NCBI RefSeq assembly: GCF_000524195.1
Contig: NW_020170460.1
Location: 22,659-86,658, forward strand
DNA from: Echinococcus granulosus
Taxonomy: Eukaryota > Platyhelminthes > Cestoda > Cyclophyllidea > Taeniidae
DNA: 64,000 nucleotides
Reading direction: 5' to 3'
The position numbers and the translations under genes are program-made. This document shows positions 46,033 through 61,200 of this stretch, one piece after another. A model generated the notes under the pieces. The model was not told the DNA's origin, did not search any database, and saw only the letters and a list, made by a program, of their open reading frames with translations. Position 1 is the first letter of the stretch, and every line of letters begins with the position of its first letter.

Positions 46033-49000
46033 CTATTCGTCTTCATACTCTTCACATTCGTCAATTTGAGCAAGGTGCGCTGCGTCAATGAGCGACGGTC
46101 CAAAAGGCAGGGCCAGAGGGTGTGTATGCAACGCCAAATCTACTGGCCGATCGCGAGGCAGTTCCATCAAGCCCTGCACGTACCGAAAATGTGCCTCCGA
46201 TACCTCCGCCAACACGTCCTGCGCCCACTCCACGCGATCGAAACGCAACTCGCGTTGCCGCCGTTCGAGCTGAAACTCCAGGTAGGAGGACTCTGCTGTC
46301 ACGGCGACACCTGACGGTACAAATCCCCGAGGTCCACCTTTCTTCTCCTTACTGGGTACACGTTGAGATAGACGCACGCTTTTGAGGTAGAAGTAAGGGA
46401 CGACGAACATTACATTTGTGGCATCGCAATCCTCATTACCGAACTAAAAGATTGGAAACACTAATAACAGCATCGAGAAGACGATTTTTGGTGAATTGAG
46501 TGAGTGAACGAGAACCTACGAATGTCTCTGAGGTTCGTTTCACACCTTGGAGCGTGAAATTACGGACACACCAGACAGCGCGATCGGTAACAATGACGCT
46601 GACCGCTGCCGACTGACATTTCAGCACACAAATCACCACCTCCGGTCTCTCATCTTCCCATTGCTGTCTTGAAGCCTTTAGCAATCGATTCACTGAGCAA
46701 CCTGAAGAATAAATATGTTTGTGCGGATTAAAGCTGATGCTGCTTTGCCAACCCTAAATGGTAAATCAAGAGGGTCCATGCAATTCACATTACATAGGCA
46801 ATTCTAAATAATTTTCCATCGACTTTGATTTCTTTATCATGGTGTATTGGCGTAAAGAAAACAACCACCGTCCTTATTACGCAAGACAGTTGGGAAAATG
46901 TACCTTCAGAGTCGTTGAGGTCACCTAGCGAGAGTATAACTACAGCGGAGGGCTCGTAGGCGGCGCTGTAGGAGCGCACACTGAGACGTCGCAACAGCAA
47001 CTGGCCCACAGCTGCGCCAAGGGAGTAAGCGCGCAGCGGCATGGAAAGTGCTCTCCGCGGACGCATACGACGCGGACGTCCGCTAGAGGAGGGACGGGCA
47101 GCCTCACGCAGCGACGTCATCGCACCTGAGACAAGATCAAGGACTCCGCCGACTGGCTTTGTCACAGTGCCTAGTAGACCTCGACCCACACCGTAGACAA
47201 AACCCTTCGGAGAGAATGGTCAAATTGTGAGATGGCTATTCAGGCTGTTGACGTTAAAATGTTCAATTTTGATTGAAATTATGCAATTAAATCCTATTAA
47301 CCGTTTACTAAGGAGTCCAAATAGAAGGGCAGCGATGTAGGCACTATAAGAGGTGTCGAAAGGCAGGCATAAAGTGGTCCACCCACCGAAGAATCATGGA
47401 CAGACCATTAATTTCAAAATGCTAGATCGCACACCGACACTGACTCCGTGTTGGTAGTAAGTATTATCGAAGCGGACAAATGCATGGTTGGAAGGAGGGA
47501 AGAAGGGAGAATAAAAGTAGAACCACTAAATATCAATAGACTCCAATTAGGGCTTACCTTGAGACCATCCTCCTCACAGGCACCATGGATGGGCTGGGTG
47601 ACCATAGAGGTGACACCGCCTACTACGCCGTGCACAAAACCACGCAGTCCAGCACGGAATGGTGCTGTTTGGTCGAAGAGAGTGTCACGACTACCACTGC
47701 CCCGATCGCCATCCGCCATCTTGGCCGAGGACAGTGCGGTGATCTCGAAGTCGTCGAGGCGCTCCTCTATCTCTGCCTCCGCAGCTCTCGACCTAGCGGC
47801 GTAAGCAGAGGAGATAGAAGAGGAAGAAGTGAGAGTACCAGAGCCTAGGCCTCGTCGTGGCGATCCCATGATTTCACGGCGTCGGAGTTGGTGGTTTTCA
47901 TCCATGGAGAGGGTGTGCACCAGTTGGGATACACTTCCTACCACCTTTGGAGAAGGTACCGAACGGACGTTAGAAATGATTCAATAAAGGACGCTGTCCC
48001 AGCACAATAACCAGCAAAAAAGGATGGATCTACGATGGATGGATACGGTATGGATGGCTGGTTGGATGGAGGATGGGTGAATATGGGATGTTTAACTAAA
48101 CAGACGGTTTATCAAATCCGTGGAAGGATGAATGGGATGTTAGTTGATTGACGTGCTTATGATAAGCGAATAAATAGGCAGTTGAGATAGTGAATACAGG
48201 AAACGACAAATTTTTGAACGGATCCAAGGGATTTTCAGCCCAATAACTTGCTATGACTCTCATGAAAACAAACGCAATGCTGATTAACTTGACAAGGTCG
48301 TGAAAAAGGTCCTCTTTCCCTTCAAAAATGATTCATGAAAGATTCCTTTAGAAATACTAAATTCCAAACTAAGAACTACAAGAGGGTGGGCAAGCGGATA
48401 GCGATGAAGGAGGGGACATGCCTTGGCAGTGCTATCACCGACACCATGAGCGACGTTACGCACAAGGCCCGAAAAGTCCATATCGGCGAGATCGCAGATG
48501 CCCGAGGAGATATCGGACATAAAGCCAAGTGGGTTGCCCAAAACGTCCGCTGATCCGAAGATGCGCAGGGCCTGTGCCCGCAGTCGTACCTCGAAGTGTT
48601 GAGACAGCTGCTCCATCAAAAAGCGACTCGACTCCAGGCAGTGATCACGTACAAACTCCCCTGGGCACGGAATGAAATGTGATGAACAGACAGAGGGATG
48701 GAGAAATGGATAGGTGAAGCAGTGATGGATGGATCCACTACAGATGGTTAAGTGGATGGAGTGAAAAGACAAACGCAACTCACCCAACCGTATGTCTGCA
48801 TCAGTAAACGACATGAGCTTCGGTATAAGGCGATGGACGTCGTAAAACTCGGGCCCCAGACGTCCCTCCGCCGTCTGCATAGTTACACGAATCGGTGAGA
48901 ACAGGACTCGCAGATGATCGAAATAGAGGAAGTCGTCAGACGAAATGCTCGGAGGTGAAACTTGTCTGCACATACACCCCAAGAACAAATGTGAAAAAGT

Positions 49001-49213
49001 CATCCTTTCAAATACTTTTGGTTTATTCTCCTCGACCTACCTGGAGTAGCTACCCTCAGCCTCCAAGACCGCTTGCTCGAGAAAATCGATCGATTTCGCC
49101 TCTTCTGTCGACATAATTGCGATAGGTGTGGGGCTTCTGAAGTGACGGCTAAACTGAATCAGTTTCAACAGCAATAGCTCCTCCGCTTGCATCACCATTC
49201 GGTTCAGTCGTAC
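46033..49213 (-). other. VPS13D: VPS13D C-terminal ATG2_C and PH-like region
   Basis: Exons 49041-49213, 48784-48965, 48422-48660, 47558-47944, 46904-47204, 46520-46701 and 46033-46443. Markers are LNRMVMQAEELLLLKLIQF, the FGSADVLGNPLGF block followed by LVRNVAHGVGDS, the Gly-rich GFVHGVVGGVTSMV and GFVYGVGRGLLGTVTKPVGG, and a PH-like end (VIVTDRAVWCVR). In the family these amphipathic helices and the PH domain bind organelle membranes. The junction 48422/47944 uses a GC donor. The protein ends in an acidic tail (ECEEYEDE). Confidence 0.88.
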
Positions 49214-52200
49214 CTATAAAGAAAAGGAGTCAGTAGGGATTAAATGTAGCAAGCTATTCCAGGACTAAATCCCTTTACCAACAACTTACCTCCATTAGCG
49301 CAAAGATTTCTGCCTTCCATCCGGTGTGAAGAAGTCGCAGAGATCGCACGATGAGGTGTGGCCAATTGATGGCCTCTCGATCGGACTTTGGCGCAGTGCG
49401 CGCAGGCTCGCCCCCAGTTTGGAAGAGACGTTCCAACTCACGTCCATGGATCCCTTCACCACCCTCAGAGAGCCGAAGCAATCGCCCTTCTACCACGCCT
49501 TTCGACATTGTCTTTGAAGCGGTGGCAGCAGTGGGGGTTTTAACAGGTGCTGCACAGAATAGTAGAACCGGTAGAGACGCTCCCGCAATCTGGTTATCGA
49601 TCTGAATCTTTCCCAAATGGAGGCGGAGATGTTCCACCGGACGACCTTGTACGATAAGCCCGTCCACAATCCCATCTCCATCACTACCACCACAACTTCG
49701 AGACTGGTTGGGAACGTCTACAAATACGGTATCGTCATCGTCCGCAACTTCGGTTTCCGTGACCTCCCGTCCTACATCAATCGATCCACTACCGGGATAG
49801 TACCGATCTAGAGCAAAACGTAGACCCAGAAGACTAGCGTAGCAAAGTTCTTCGCATCGTGCAGAGATCACTGACACACCAAGACCTGAGGGTAGGTCGA
49901 GAAGAAGGCGGAGATGGCTGGGAGCGATAAATGAATGATCATGGTGATAGAGGGAGAGGGCCGGAAAAACTTGATCAGGCTCCTGTGGGTCGGAGATGCG
50001 CATGACTCGGACTGGGCCGTCTGTGAGCACTTCCACATGGAGGGAGCCAGACCCAGGTCGCAGCCAGGTGTGAAAGATCCGCGCTGCTCCAAGGCTTTCA
50101 CTCACAAGGCTCCGATGTTCGCCTCTATCTCCTTCCCTTCCACCGCTGCTGATACCACGAATTCGTGGACGGGCAACAAAGACGGTGTCAGAAGTGACAC
50201 CCATCTTCCAGTGGCTGCGTCGCGCTTGGACGCAAAACGACGCCGCATTGATCAGGAATCCGCGGTCAAACCTCCAAGTTTGAGTATTCTTACGCCGAGA
50301 AGTAAGACGAGCCAAACACAGAACACCAAGTTCAAAGTTTTCAAGTGTGCCTGAATCCAGCGGGCACCGCATTATCGCCTTCTCCAATGCCATCTCCGAG
50401 GTATCTACATCTAGAACCCAGCTGCTTCGTTTGGAGAGTAGACGTCCAGGTCGACGTATTGGAGCCTGCGGAGCTGTGGAACCCTCGTGCACTAGGAACC
50501 CTTGACTAGAGAGGTACCAGAGCTGGGAGCGCTCACCGGGTTGTTTCTTGCGCAGCACTACGCGTCGTACCTTCTCGGACTCGGTGACCACGTCAAAGAC
50601 AGGAAAATAGCTCCCCGAATCTTGACTAATTTGAGAGTCTGGGAGGCTTCGGCTATCGTCCCCGGCAACACCACTGATACCGATGTAGACGCAATTGTCG
50701 TAGACCAAACGGGAGCCCGGCCCCAGCTTGGAGAGATCGTAAAAATTGTTCAAGTCACCCTGAAGTGAAATAGGAAAGGAAGGTTAGTGGAATTTGCAAT
50801 CTTTCAATTATATCTCTTTGACGGCACTTACATGAATTCCAACAGAAAGACGAGGTGGAAGAAGGGGTTCCTCTGGCGCATAGTTAATCATGGATCGAGG
50901 TGGAAGCCGATTTAGGGGAATGCTGTCAAACCATCGTCTGTTGGTATTGCGTATGGAAGTGGGTGACGCAGGCGGTGGAGCCTCAAGCCCGCCATTGTCG
51001 ATGGATTGTTGGTAGTAAAGGGCGACAGGACTGCAATTCTCGATTCGGTAGGGTGGAGGCAGGTGGGTAGCGTCGCTAATGATAACAAAGAGGGTAGCGC
51101 TGCGGAGCACCACATCGATGCGGAGGAAAAGTGACTCTTCTGGGGACGATATCGATATCGAGGACCCCGTTTGAGGACGTGTTGGCATCCTACGTGGAGA
51201 AGAATGGTTCAACACGCCTAATATTTTATTTTTTTTCCCGAGAGGCAGGCAGAGGGAATGCTTGGCAAAGGGCAACACACCGATAGACGCGGAAGCAAAT
51301 TGGGTTGCTCTCCTTATCGGGCAGACATTTAATCATAATCTTTAAGCGAAGCATCTTTAAAATTTCCCCCACACCCGTTCAGGTGTTATCGGCAACCCTA
51401 CTTGGGTAGATGAAGTCTCAGAACGTAGAAATAGGTGAATGGAAAGACGCAGATGACATAGTGGAGAGATTGGCGATTAAAAAGATTGATCAGATGAAAG
51501 CAGGGACTCACCGCAGCATAAGGTGGTAGGACCGAGGCTTATCAATCTGCACCCCGCCAGACCAGTGGGTAGCAATGAGGGCGGCGTCAGTCTGTCGATT
51601 GGACAGACAAGTCTCGCCACGGATGAGAGCGCGGAAGCACAGGAGCTGATCCAGATCTTGCCGAGGCCAGTGGAAAGGTAATCTGCATTGTGGATGGATG
51701 TTCACTGTAAAGTGAAACAAACACTTTAGCAAATCCATACAGGCGTCTCAATGTGTGCAGTGACTACGGAATAAATCTCAGCCTAATCCAGTTTTCAAAG
51801 ACAAACATCAGTTTTGAAACAAGTGAGTAGTTAAAATAGAAGTCCATTCTTCCAAACCAATAGAAATAAATTATTTGCACCGTTTCAGTGAATGAGTTTA
51901 TGGTTGAGCGGTCAATGGACACCTATTCTTAGAATCGAGGATATAACATGCATTGTGGCTTCAAGGTTCCCACACCATGGCATTCCCTTCTTAAAACGAT
52001 GAAGGTGTCACGTGCTACGTGGATGCAAAACTCCTAGTAGGTAAAGAGCCACACCCAAGTTCATCTAACAGGAATGAAGTACAGTTTAAATGAACCTCGG
52101 TATATGACCAATAGCACTCATTCTTCAAAAAATTATTTAAATCAAAGAACAGTACCAGAATTTAAGCGGATCCTCAAAAGCGCAGGAAGCAGATTACTAG

Positions 52201-55200
52201 AGTGGTCAAAAAGCATAAATTTCGGTGACATCGGTCAAACTTACTGGGTTTATGCGTCGTGGAGTCCAGACAGAATCGCTGAGCAAATTGCAGCTGAAAA
52301 TTGGTTTGATTGCTGATCATGAACCGGGGCACAAAGGTGACAATAGTTGTTGTGTCATGGAGACCCACACCCTTTCGAACCTCCACACCGACACTATAGA
52401 GCAGGTCGGGGCGAGATTCCATCCCCACTGATTTCAAGCGCAGCATCAGTGCATCTCCGGTCTTGTTCAGTGCCACCGGCGCGCTCCATCGCGGCAGCCA
52501 GGGCCCATCGTCCTCGTCTTTACCCTCTGTGGGTTTGTAGAAAGCACCAAGACGCACTTGCAGACTCCACGAAACGTGCGATCGACCACTACCACTTTCA
52601 TCGACCCTACCTCCGCCACCACCACCCGCGGCACCGACTCCGGTGGAGTTACCAGAGACGGCAGCGGTAGTAGCTGGAGAAAAAAGAAGAGGCGAGGCGA
52701 GACGTGCTACTTCCTGTTCCTCTGACTGTCCTGCAGCCAGCGACCGATGTTCCGGTGATCCAAGAGTCTGCCACTCTGGAAAAGAGGCCAGGGAAGAGGG
52801 TGCTTGTGCGGCGAAGACCAGCGGCAGACCCGAGTGATTGATAAGCCAACATACTGCGGAGAGAGTTACGTGTCGCGCGCCGAGAGCTCGAGTATACACC
52901 TCCGCCTGAATTGATAAAAAATTACCAATAGGTTAAAGGATTTCACAATAAGGAAGGAATAAAGAAAATGGACCTTTATTTGAAGCAGCCTTCCAAATTG
53001 ATCAAAGAGGTTGATCAGGACAGTGTCAGAAAAAGTTGCAGGAGGAATGCGGATGGGTTTGCAGCGCTGGAAGTTCTCCAAATGCACACCGAACCGGAGC
53101 GCATCAGTACAGCTGACCTCGAATACCGAGGCAGCCTTGTTGGCAGGAAGGCGAGCACTAATAGGTGTACCATCGATGAAGTAGGTCAGGTCACACGGTA
53201 AGAGATTAACGATACGAAGAGCCGGTCCCACGGTCAGATGATGGCCGGGTAGAACGAGAGACACTAGTTAACAAAGACAAAGAAGATCCGGTGAAAAAAG
53301 AAGCCAGTGTGGAGGAGAGGGCAGAAACAGATCTGGAAATAACCTTCACGAAAGAGAGGATCAGGTGGGAAGGAGTCACGCACAGCAGCAACACAAAAAA
53401 GCCACGGCAGCTGCTTCTGAGCGGAACCCACTGTGGAGTGTTTAGGTGAAGCTACGGTTGCTGAGTAGAGACCAATTTCGCTGCCTGATTTAAGCCGGCG
53501 ACACACCATTACGCACTCATCAAAATCACCTGAAAAGAGAGGGTGGTGAGTGGAGAGCTGATTTACCAGCAACGGGGAAGAAAACCAATGTTACTGCTGA
53601 CCAGGATTAGTGAGCCGCCTCCAGTCCATCACTTCCTGTAATGAGGAAGGAAATCTCATCTCGACTTCCGCAGTTCCAAGTTGGTCGAAGTGTCGAAGGC
53701 AAAGTTGCTGCGACCAATCAAAAAGCATGCCGGAATGAGAGGTGTCATCGGCGCCTCCGTTTGTAACGAGGACAGGTCGGAAACAAAGCCTTTCACCGCC
53801 GTCTCTGTTGCTACGCGCAGCCAGACTGAGGGGGAGGGCGCGCGTTTCACCGAAAGCCAGGCGGACTCCGCTCCGCACTACCACTGCCGTTGTGCCAGGT
53901 TCTTCAACAGCGGAGGCAGTGGCGGGGGATGACGGAAGGGAATGGGTATGGGCGAGGCCAACTTCGAGCGCAAGATGGGGTGAAAGCCGATTAGTGAGAG
54001 TTAGACCGGAACGTACAATTACGAGATTCTGTGCAGAACCGCGGCGCACTATCTCAATCACCAGACGAGTCACTGGCGAGAGTTTATGGTTCTAAAGCGG
54101 AGATAGGCCAAAAAAGAAGAGCTGTTATACGTTTGGAGAACAGGTGAACAGAAACATAAATTATAAAACTTTCATGGATGGGCTTATGTCTGTAGCTTGA
54201 GCAGTGGAGCTGTCTATGCGGAGCATTTTGGAGTCCCCTTTTATTTCAGGTGTACAAGTAGTCGGATTACCCCGAAATTTTCAAGTGAGTCAAAAGCTAG
54301 TTATGCTTTTGACCGATTCAACACAGTGCTTTCTCGAGAAACAATTGTGTTCCACCCTGGATTCCTAGTACCCCCTGATTAAAATTTNNNNNNNNNNNNN
54401 NNNNNNNNNNNNNNNNNNNNNNNNNNNNNNNNNNNNNNNNNNNNNNNNNNNNNNNNNNNNNNNNNNNNNNNNNNNNNNNNNNNNNNNTTCATTTCAAACC
54501 TGCAGTCTTGCCTCCAAGGGGCAAAGATATTTGGCCTTGTGATGTACTCAAGTGGAAGAGCTGGTTTTCTCTACACAAAAAAGCTCAGACTTCCATTCAA
54601 TCGATCTTTCTCAACTTCTTGCAGAATTATAAACCAGCCAACTCTTCAGGTCGATGCGGATCCTCGTGGCCTGACCTAAGGCTGAGGCCTCATAAGAAAA
54701 TCAATCATCGTAGTTCGGGTGCTTCTTCTCGTTCTAATTTAACAGCAGTTGTTTTGACGGTTTTCAGTCCTTCCTTCCTTTTTTAGTGAAAGTGTTGATG
54801 AACTGACGGTAGTATTCAACCACTGGCATTCGCACCTGCTTCTGCTGCAAGCGGATGGTTCTCCAGAAGACACCAAGCCGATCCAGTGCTACCGGATAGG
54901 CGGGTGTCCAGCCTTCTACCTGGAGGAATAGTCGTGGTGTCGTAGTCAGATGACGATGAGCAACTCGACCGGAGCCTTGAACCTGACCCTGGCCGCGACC
55001 CGTGGCCGCAAGGGCGGACTGGAAAGGCAACTCCACACAAGCGCCAACCTCCACCAGAGTCCACTCGCCCCCCTCGTCGTCAGTACTACAAATGGGGTTG
55101 GTTGGTTAATAAAAAGACGTAATCTGGTGGTATTTATATGTTGTTGAATCGACTATGAAATCATGCCTCAAGAAGGCACTAGAAGGGGGGCACTGAATTG

Positions 55201-58200
55201 CTTGTGAAATACATGGAAGAGCTGACTATCAAAGTGTCGTAAATGTTCCACCTTAACAAAACTTTAAAATCGGTTTATTGTAGTATTTTGCTGCTTTGTT
55301 TAACTGTAGATTGAACTAGGGCGCATCTTCAGTATTGTCAGAATGTGCTTACACTGGGTGTTGTAGTCGTCAGACTACGTCCATAGTGTCAGTCCTTTTG
55401 AATGCTAAAGGTACGTCTAGCTCCATACTGGTATAGCCTACTAACAGTTCAGGGAAGACTCGAGGTGCTGAATTATGATTCCCGTCACCCATCACCCCGA
55501 CCTCCCCTCAGGTTTGTTTTCCATATGATTTGCAGCTCATTCGAGACTGTGGTAGAGGAATCTAACAGAATGAAGACAGTACTAAATCTTGCTCCCACTA
55601 AATCACACGTGGTTTGAAGTAAGCATATCAGAGTCTCTCGAAATTGACAAAACTTGACAGCAAATCGATAAAGACGGACCAGAAAAGAGAGCTAACTCAC
55701 CCATAGCATGAGGAGGCAGTGGCCTTCTTGAAGCGTAGTGCCTCTCCAGTCTGATTGGCAAGACAAAAGGGCACAAAGGGCGCACGTGGGCGACGTTGGC
55801 GAGAGCGCAGTTGTCGATCTAGCCGCGTCGACCGCGTCTTCTGTATCACCAGTTGGATAAGACGCACCAGAGCCACCGTAAGATTGACATTTATCGTATC
55901 CGGAGCTGCAGTGCGAGGAGAAAACCCGTAAGAGAGTAAGAAAGACTCAGTATTTAGATTGGGAGCAGTGTTAACTAGACGCTATGCTGCATTAAGTCCT
56001 CAAGGGATGCGACACGGAGTCTGGAGCCGAAGAAAAGCAGTGGTGTGATCAAGTGATTGATCATCTGGGTAGGCGATATGCTGGTGGCAAATGAGTGATG
56101 AAGGGTAAAGGTAATCAAAAATTAGCTATGTGGATGTCTGATAAACGCCAAAATTTGACAGTGAAAGTGGTAGTAGCCACCAACGACTATCAACGATCAG
56201 AAAGCATCAAATAGGCACTACAAAACACTAAAGAATCAACCACCTGGCCACAAGATAGGCACTAATTACTCATAGTTAACCATAGACGGAAATTTAAAAA
56301 ATCGGTTTTGGAAAACAACTAATGATAGTTAAAAAAACCAATAATTGGTAAAGAATTATGTACAATGCACTTCGATGATAGCACGGTCCCCTTTTGGCAA
56401 GCCACCATCACAAAGACGCCAATGGCAAATGCATCTGTGAGAAAAAGGAGGAAAAAATTAGCGAAATCGTTCTTTCTTCCACTACAAGTATGAACTAATA
56501 CCGATAAAGTGGGTACATTTTCGCTATCTAAATCGGCTTTAAAAATCAAAAAAGCGTATATCATTACCACTTCCTGATCAAAGTAGACTCACCGGAACGG
56601 CTCAATGGCAGGTTCGAGTGCAGAAAGATCACGGTTATAGTACTTCACTGCCAGCTGACCCATCGCTCGGCCCACAGCCCAACCGGTGAGGTTCCAATTT
56701 AATGAAATGTCTATGAGAGAACCGAGGAGAAGAGTTGAATGGGCCAAAAATATTTGTTTTAAATGTTAGTTGGGTCTGCAATGGAGTCACTTCTCCAACT
56801 AATGAAGCAACGCAGACAATCATCGGGCTAATAACCAACTAAATAGTAGCTTATCAAAGGATGATGTTGCGGTGGCAGCAAGATGTAATCATCTGGTAGA
56901 CGATTTATCATCTAGATCAAGTCCAAAAGCGGAGTTGAAGGCCAACTGCAGTGGAAGCCAGTGGAACATACACCACCAACTGCAGCAAAATTTGATGAAC
57001 GTAACCATTTTCGCCATCTTTGATTGGGAAATTAATGCAGTAAAGCGAGTATTTGAATAAAATGATCCATACTAACAGCGATTTGTGAAAAATTTAAGCA
57101 TATATTTGCAACTCTTCATTTGGTATAAATACAGTACTGAACCCAGTACTCGAAAATCCATGCGTATGACCATAACCAAGCGTTTAGCAACGACTTTTCG
57201 AGGCTGGAATACAGAAATTAACCTGTGATAGTAACTTCCGCCAGCGGAACGTCCGCATCCATACAATCGTCGATAAGGCACAACGAGAAGTGTGAGTGGA
57301 ACTAGAAACACAATATAAACAAGATAGTGTGAGACATATAGGCAAAGCAAGTGTGTAACCAATCAAAAATGGGAAAAAGGAAACACTAACATTAATGTTG
57401 GAGGCATAAGGTGTCAAATGATCGATAAAGCTGCGTAGCCAAAGGACTACGCACGACTGGGGCGGCTCGGTGAGGGCATTAGGTGGCTGAGGGGCAACGA
57501 GAACAAAAATTGCTTTGTCTAGACGTCCACCGGTGGCGCGCAGAGCCTGCGCTGCCTTTCTTGTCGAGAAACCCATCTCAACGAGCTTAGCGATTGAATG
57601 GTCTGCGAGGGGTGGAGGAAGGGGTGGGAGAAAAGCACCGAATGCGTGTCATTAGTGCGAGTACAAGGAAATTGCGGCACAAATTGGTGCCGTTGATGAT
57701 AACGCCGTATACAATAGGAACAATGTTCATGGGGATCGAAACCTTTCGGAAACAGAGAAATCTCAAAAGCGTTACCCTATTTGAATTGGGGACCGAAATA
57801 GGGGCAGAGAAAAGGTTTGGGGTCAGCAATTATGAGAGATCAATCCGAGAATTATTCTCAAGCGAGAATTACCGCTAACAAGAGTAAAGAATTCAACCTC
57901 ACCAAAGGAGGTATTACTGGCGGTAGAGGGAGGTGCAAAGGTAGAATCTGTGGTTGTGGTGGGAGAGCCAAAAGCATAGGTGGTCTGTTCTCTGAACGAA
58001 TCCAGTAGAGCCAAGAAGAGCAAGCCATCGGTGTAGGAGAAATGGGTACGCAGAGTTGACGTTCTCACTTCGAGATCGGCGCGTGGAGCCAGGAGATCCT
58101 ACAATTGGAAAAATGGATAAAAAGAAGACATTTTATGTTTAATGGTGAATAAAACATGAATTTTTGAATGATACGAGTAAAACTTCGTCTATCCAATAAA

Positions 58201-61200
58201 CTAGACCGCACCTTGGAGCTGAATAGTATCATAAACTTTGTATTTGGACTTCAGACATACAGGACGAGACAATCAACAAAAAGATGTCATACGGTCGATC
58301 GAACAAAAAAATACAAGGAAACCATCACAGTACAGGTGAAAACCTTCGCCAATTGATAATTAAAGCAGAAATTGGTGCTTACCTGAAGCCCAGCACACAG
58401 TGGTGACGGAGATTGGCGATTATGGTCGTTTTGAATGGTAGGAGGTGTGAGAGCCGCCGTAAGGTCTGTGGGCTCGATAATGACGGCACGGGAGTCATCT
58501 GTGCGACCGTTGAATGTGTAGAGACCAACGCTATGAAGACAGAGATGCATCAGTGCTTGGCTCAGTGCACCACCCGAACGCAACAGAAAGCACATTGCGC
58601 CCTGGAAAAGTGATCAAATACTTGCTACGAAAATGAAGGAAAGTAGTCAGATTACTAAAATTTCACTTGTTTCGCACGTTCTAGAGTTAAGAAATGGAGT
58701 AGATATGACAGATGCAAATGATTTCTAGGTGTAGTGTACTTTATGAAAGGCAACGCTTCACCACTAATTGTAACGAATAACACGGGGTATGATTAATAAC
58801 ACTCCAACATAAAGCTATTGGTACGAACCTGTACACTACATTGATTCCGGCTCTGTTAAAACATTACCTAAAGCCTTTTATGAACAGCAATAAAAATTGT
58901 CATTGGTGTTTTAAAAAGCATTAAAACATTGTTTCAAATAATTATTAAGATGGCCAAGATAGAGACGAACCTGGAACAGGTGAGGAATAAAGAAGTAAAT
59001 TACACAAGGTCCGGATTTGACGAATTCAACGTGCCATCGAGTGAAAAAAAAAACACTCCAGAGGATATGTCACAACTCTCCATATTGCATAATGTCTTTT
59101 TTAGTCCGAAATGAACTCACACTGAGAACGACAGTGTTGGTGTCTAGTTCGGCTGGATTCTCCATAATGACGAATTCCGTCTGATCAGCGAAGACGCAAA
59201 GGTCTGAGGTGCCTTGTGGTACCGCTTGTTGCTGTTGCTCTTGGCCCTGATTCGTTTCGACGGTTAGCGGACTCCGTAGATGGCTTGTGAGAGAGAACGA
59301 GAGCACAAAATTCCGGTAGCAGAAAAGAAGAGACGTATTCGGGAAAGCAATGAATGCAAGTTGCTTAAGAGGTAGGTACAAAGGAATTAAAGGAATGTTT
59401 AGCTTTTAAATATACCCTTAAAATGACTTAAACAAAAGCCATTCACTTATGAAGTAGGGAACAAAACGCCTATCACTTAAATTTCATCACTATGTGTGTG
59501 CATGGAGAAATGAATAAAAATAAATGTTGTGACAATGATTAGTTTGCCAACCTGTTTTTATAAAAAATCGTAATATCAGTCGCTTAACGAAAAAGGGGAG
59601 AAAGGAAAATGCATTCTTTTTCATATCGCTTAATGTAAAAGTTTGAGGCATTAACTCGTGGGAAATACACAAATGTCGTGCCTGCTTCGGAATAGTAATA
59701 ACGAATGACCCATCGACTAAGTAAGTATTGGCAATCCGGACAAAGATGCAGCAAATAGCCACCTCATGGTTGTGCTGACAGCTATTCATCAAGCATTCGT
59801 TCAAAACAATGACTTGATAAAGTGGAGAAGAATAAGCCGGTTTCTGTGGGCAAACTGTCATTTACTTTGGGTCGGAATTAAACATTTCATTCCAAATAAC
59901 CCTTTTATAAGCATTACAACACGAAATAGGATAGTGAGGAGAATGACAATGGCCAACTGTCAATTACACGAGCATTATTCAAGGGAATTACTATGCAAGC
60001 AACAGCTAACTGATCCGCAATAATTTTCGCAGCACATAAATCAGGCTGTCCACTCGGAAAGGAAAAGCCACAAAAGAGAGGGCTCCCATACTCGGTACCG
60101 AATCGCATTATAATCCTCCCTGCGATAATTCATGGGTTCGTCACAGACCCATACATCTACCACAAAACTGTCCATAAATCTAACTGCCCATCCATCCAGT
60201 CACTTGTTCTTAACCTTTCAATCTCTCCTAAATTCTGCCTCTAAAAATGATGATGATTAGAAGGAAGTAGTAATCATTTTCCCACAAAAAACAACTAAAT
60301 CATTTCAGAAAAAAATAACAGTTAAATAAGACTGAAAGTACTTATTATGCTCTTCATCCGTTTGTGCACCACCACCACGGAGGAGGGCATCGGTTGGGGG
60401 CGGGGATGTTGAGGCAGAGGATAAAGAGGAGGGTAGCATGGGTGGGGTGGTGAGGAAGCGATGCAGATCCACGAGCCAGTCCAGTGCAAGAATGAGACGC
60501 ATGGAGCGTAGGTTAAAGGTCATGATGCTGGAGGTGGTTGCAGAGGTGATGTTTCCAACGCCGCCCCCCACAGGGGTGACCACTTGAGTTACGCGAAATT
60601 GAGGTGAGGTGACGGTTTTGTCGTCGTGGTGATGCTGTTGCGGTTTTGCAAGGGCGGAGAGAATGGCCGGAAAGAGATTTTGCGGCTCTGCGCAATCTAG
60701 AGAACGGAATGAAACATTAAGAAATGATGGATATTTCGAGCACTACATGAGATTAGCATAATGCAATAAACACATGGCAATTTCGCAACAATCTAGCCTT
60801 TAGCGTTGTAACATGCGGTTGAATCTGCCTTCTTCATCGGCTTCTTTACTAGCCCTGCCACGCCATCAAAAGTGGGGAAAAATATTTACTCTTGATTGGT
60901 TTAATTTTAAGCCATCCATAAATTAAATGTTTACTAGCATCCACAGAACCGCAAGAGATGGATAGGAGAGTAACGCACTTTCAAAACGCGTGTCAGTGAA
61001 GGTGACGGCGGTGCAAGCAAGGTCGACAACGTGTCCACCGCAGGAGAAGCTATCATAGGCGAGACGAGAGCGCGTCAAATCGAGACGACAGAAGGAAGCG
61101 TCCGAGATGGCTTTCAGATGACGCTGAGAGGGCCAGTCCGGAGGTACAGACAGGTAGATGGAAACGTCCTCGAGGTCAAAGGTGAAGGCCAGCGCTCTAT

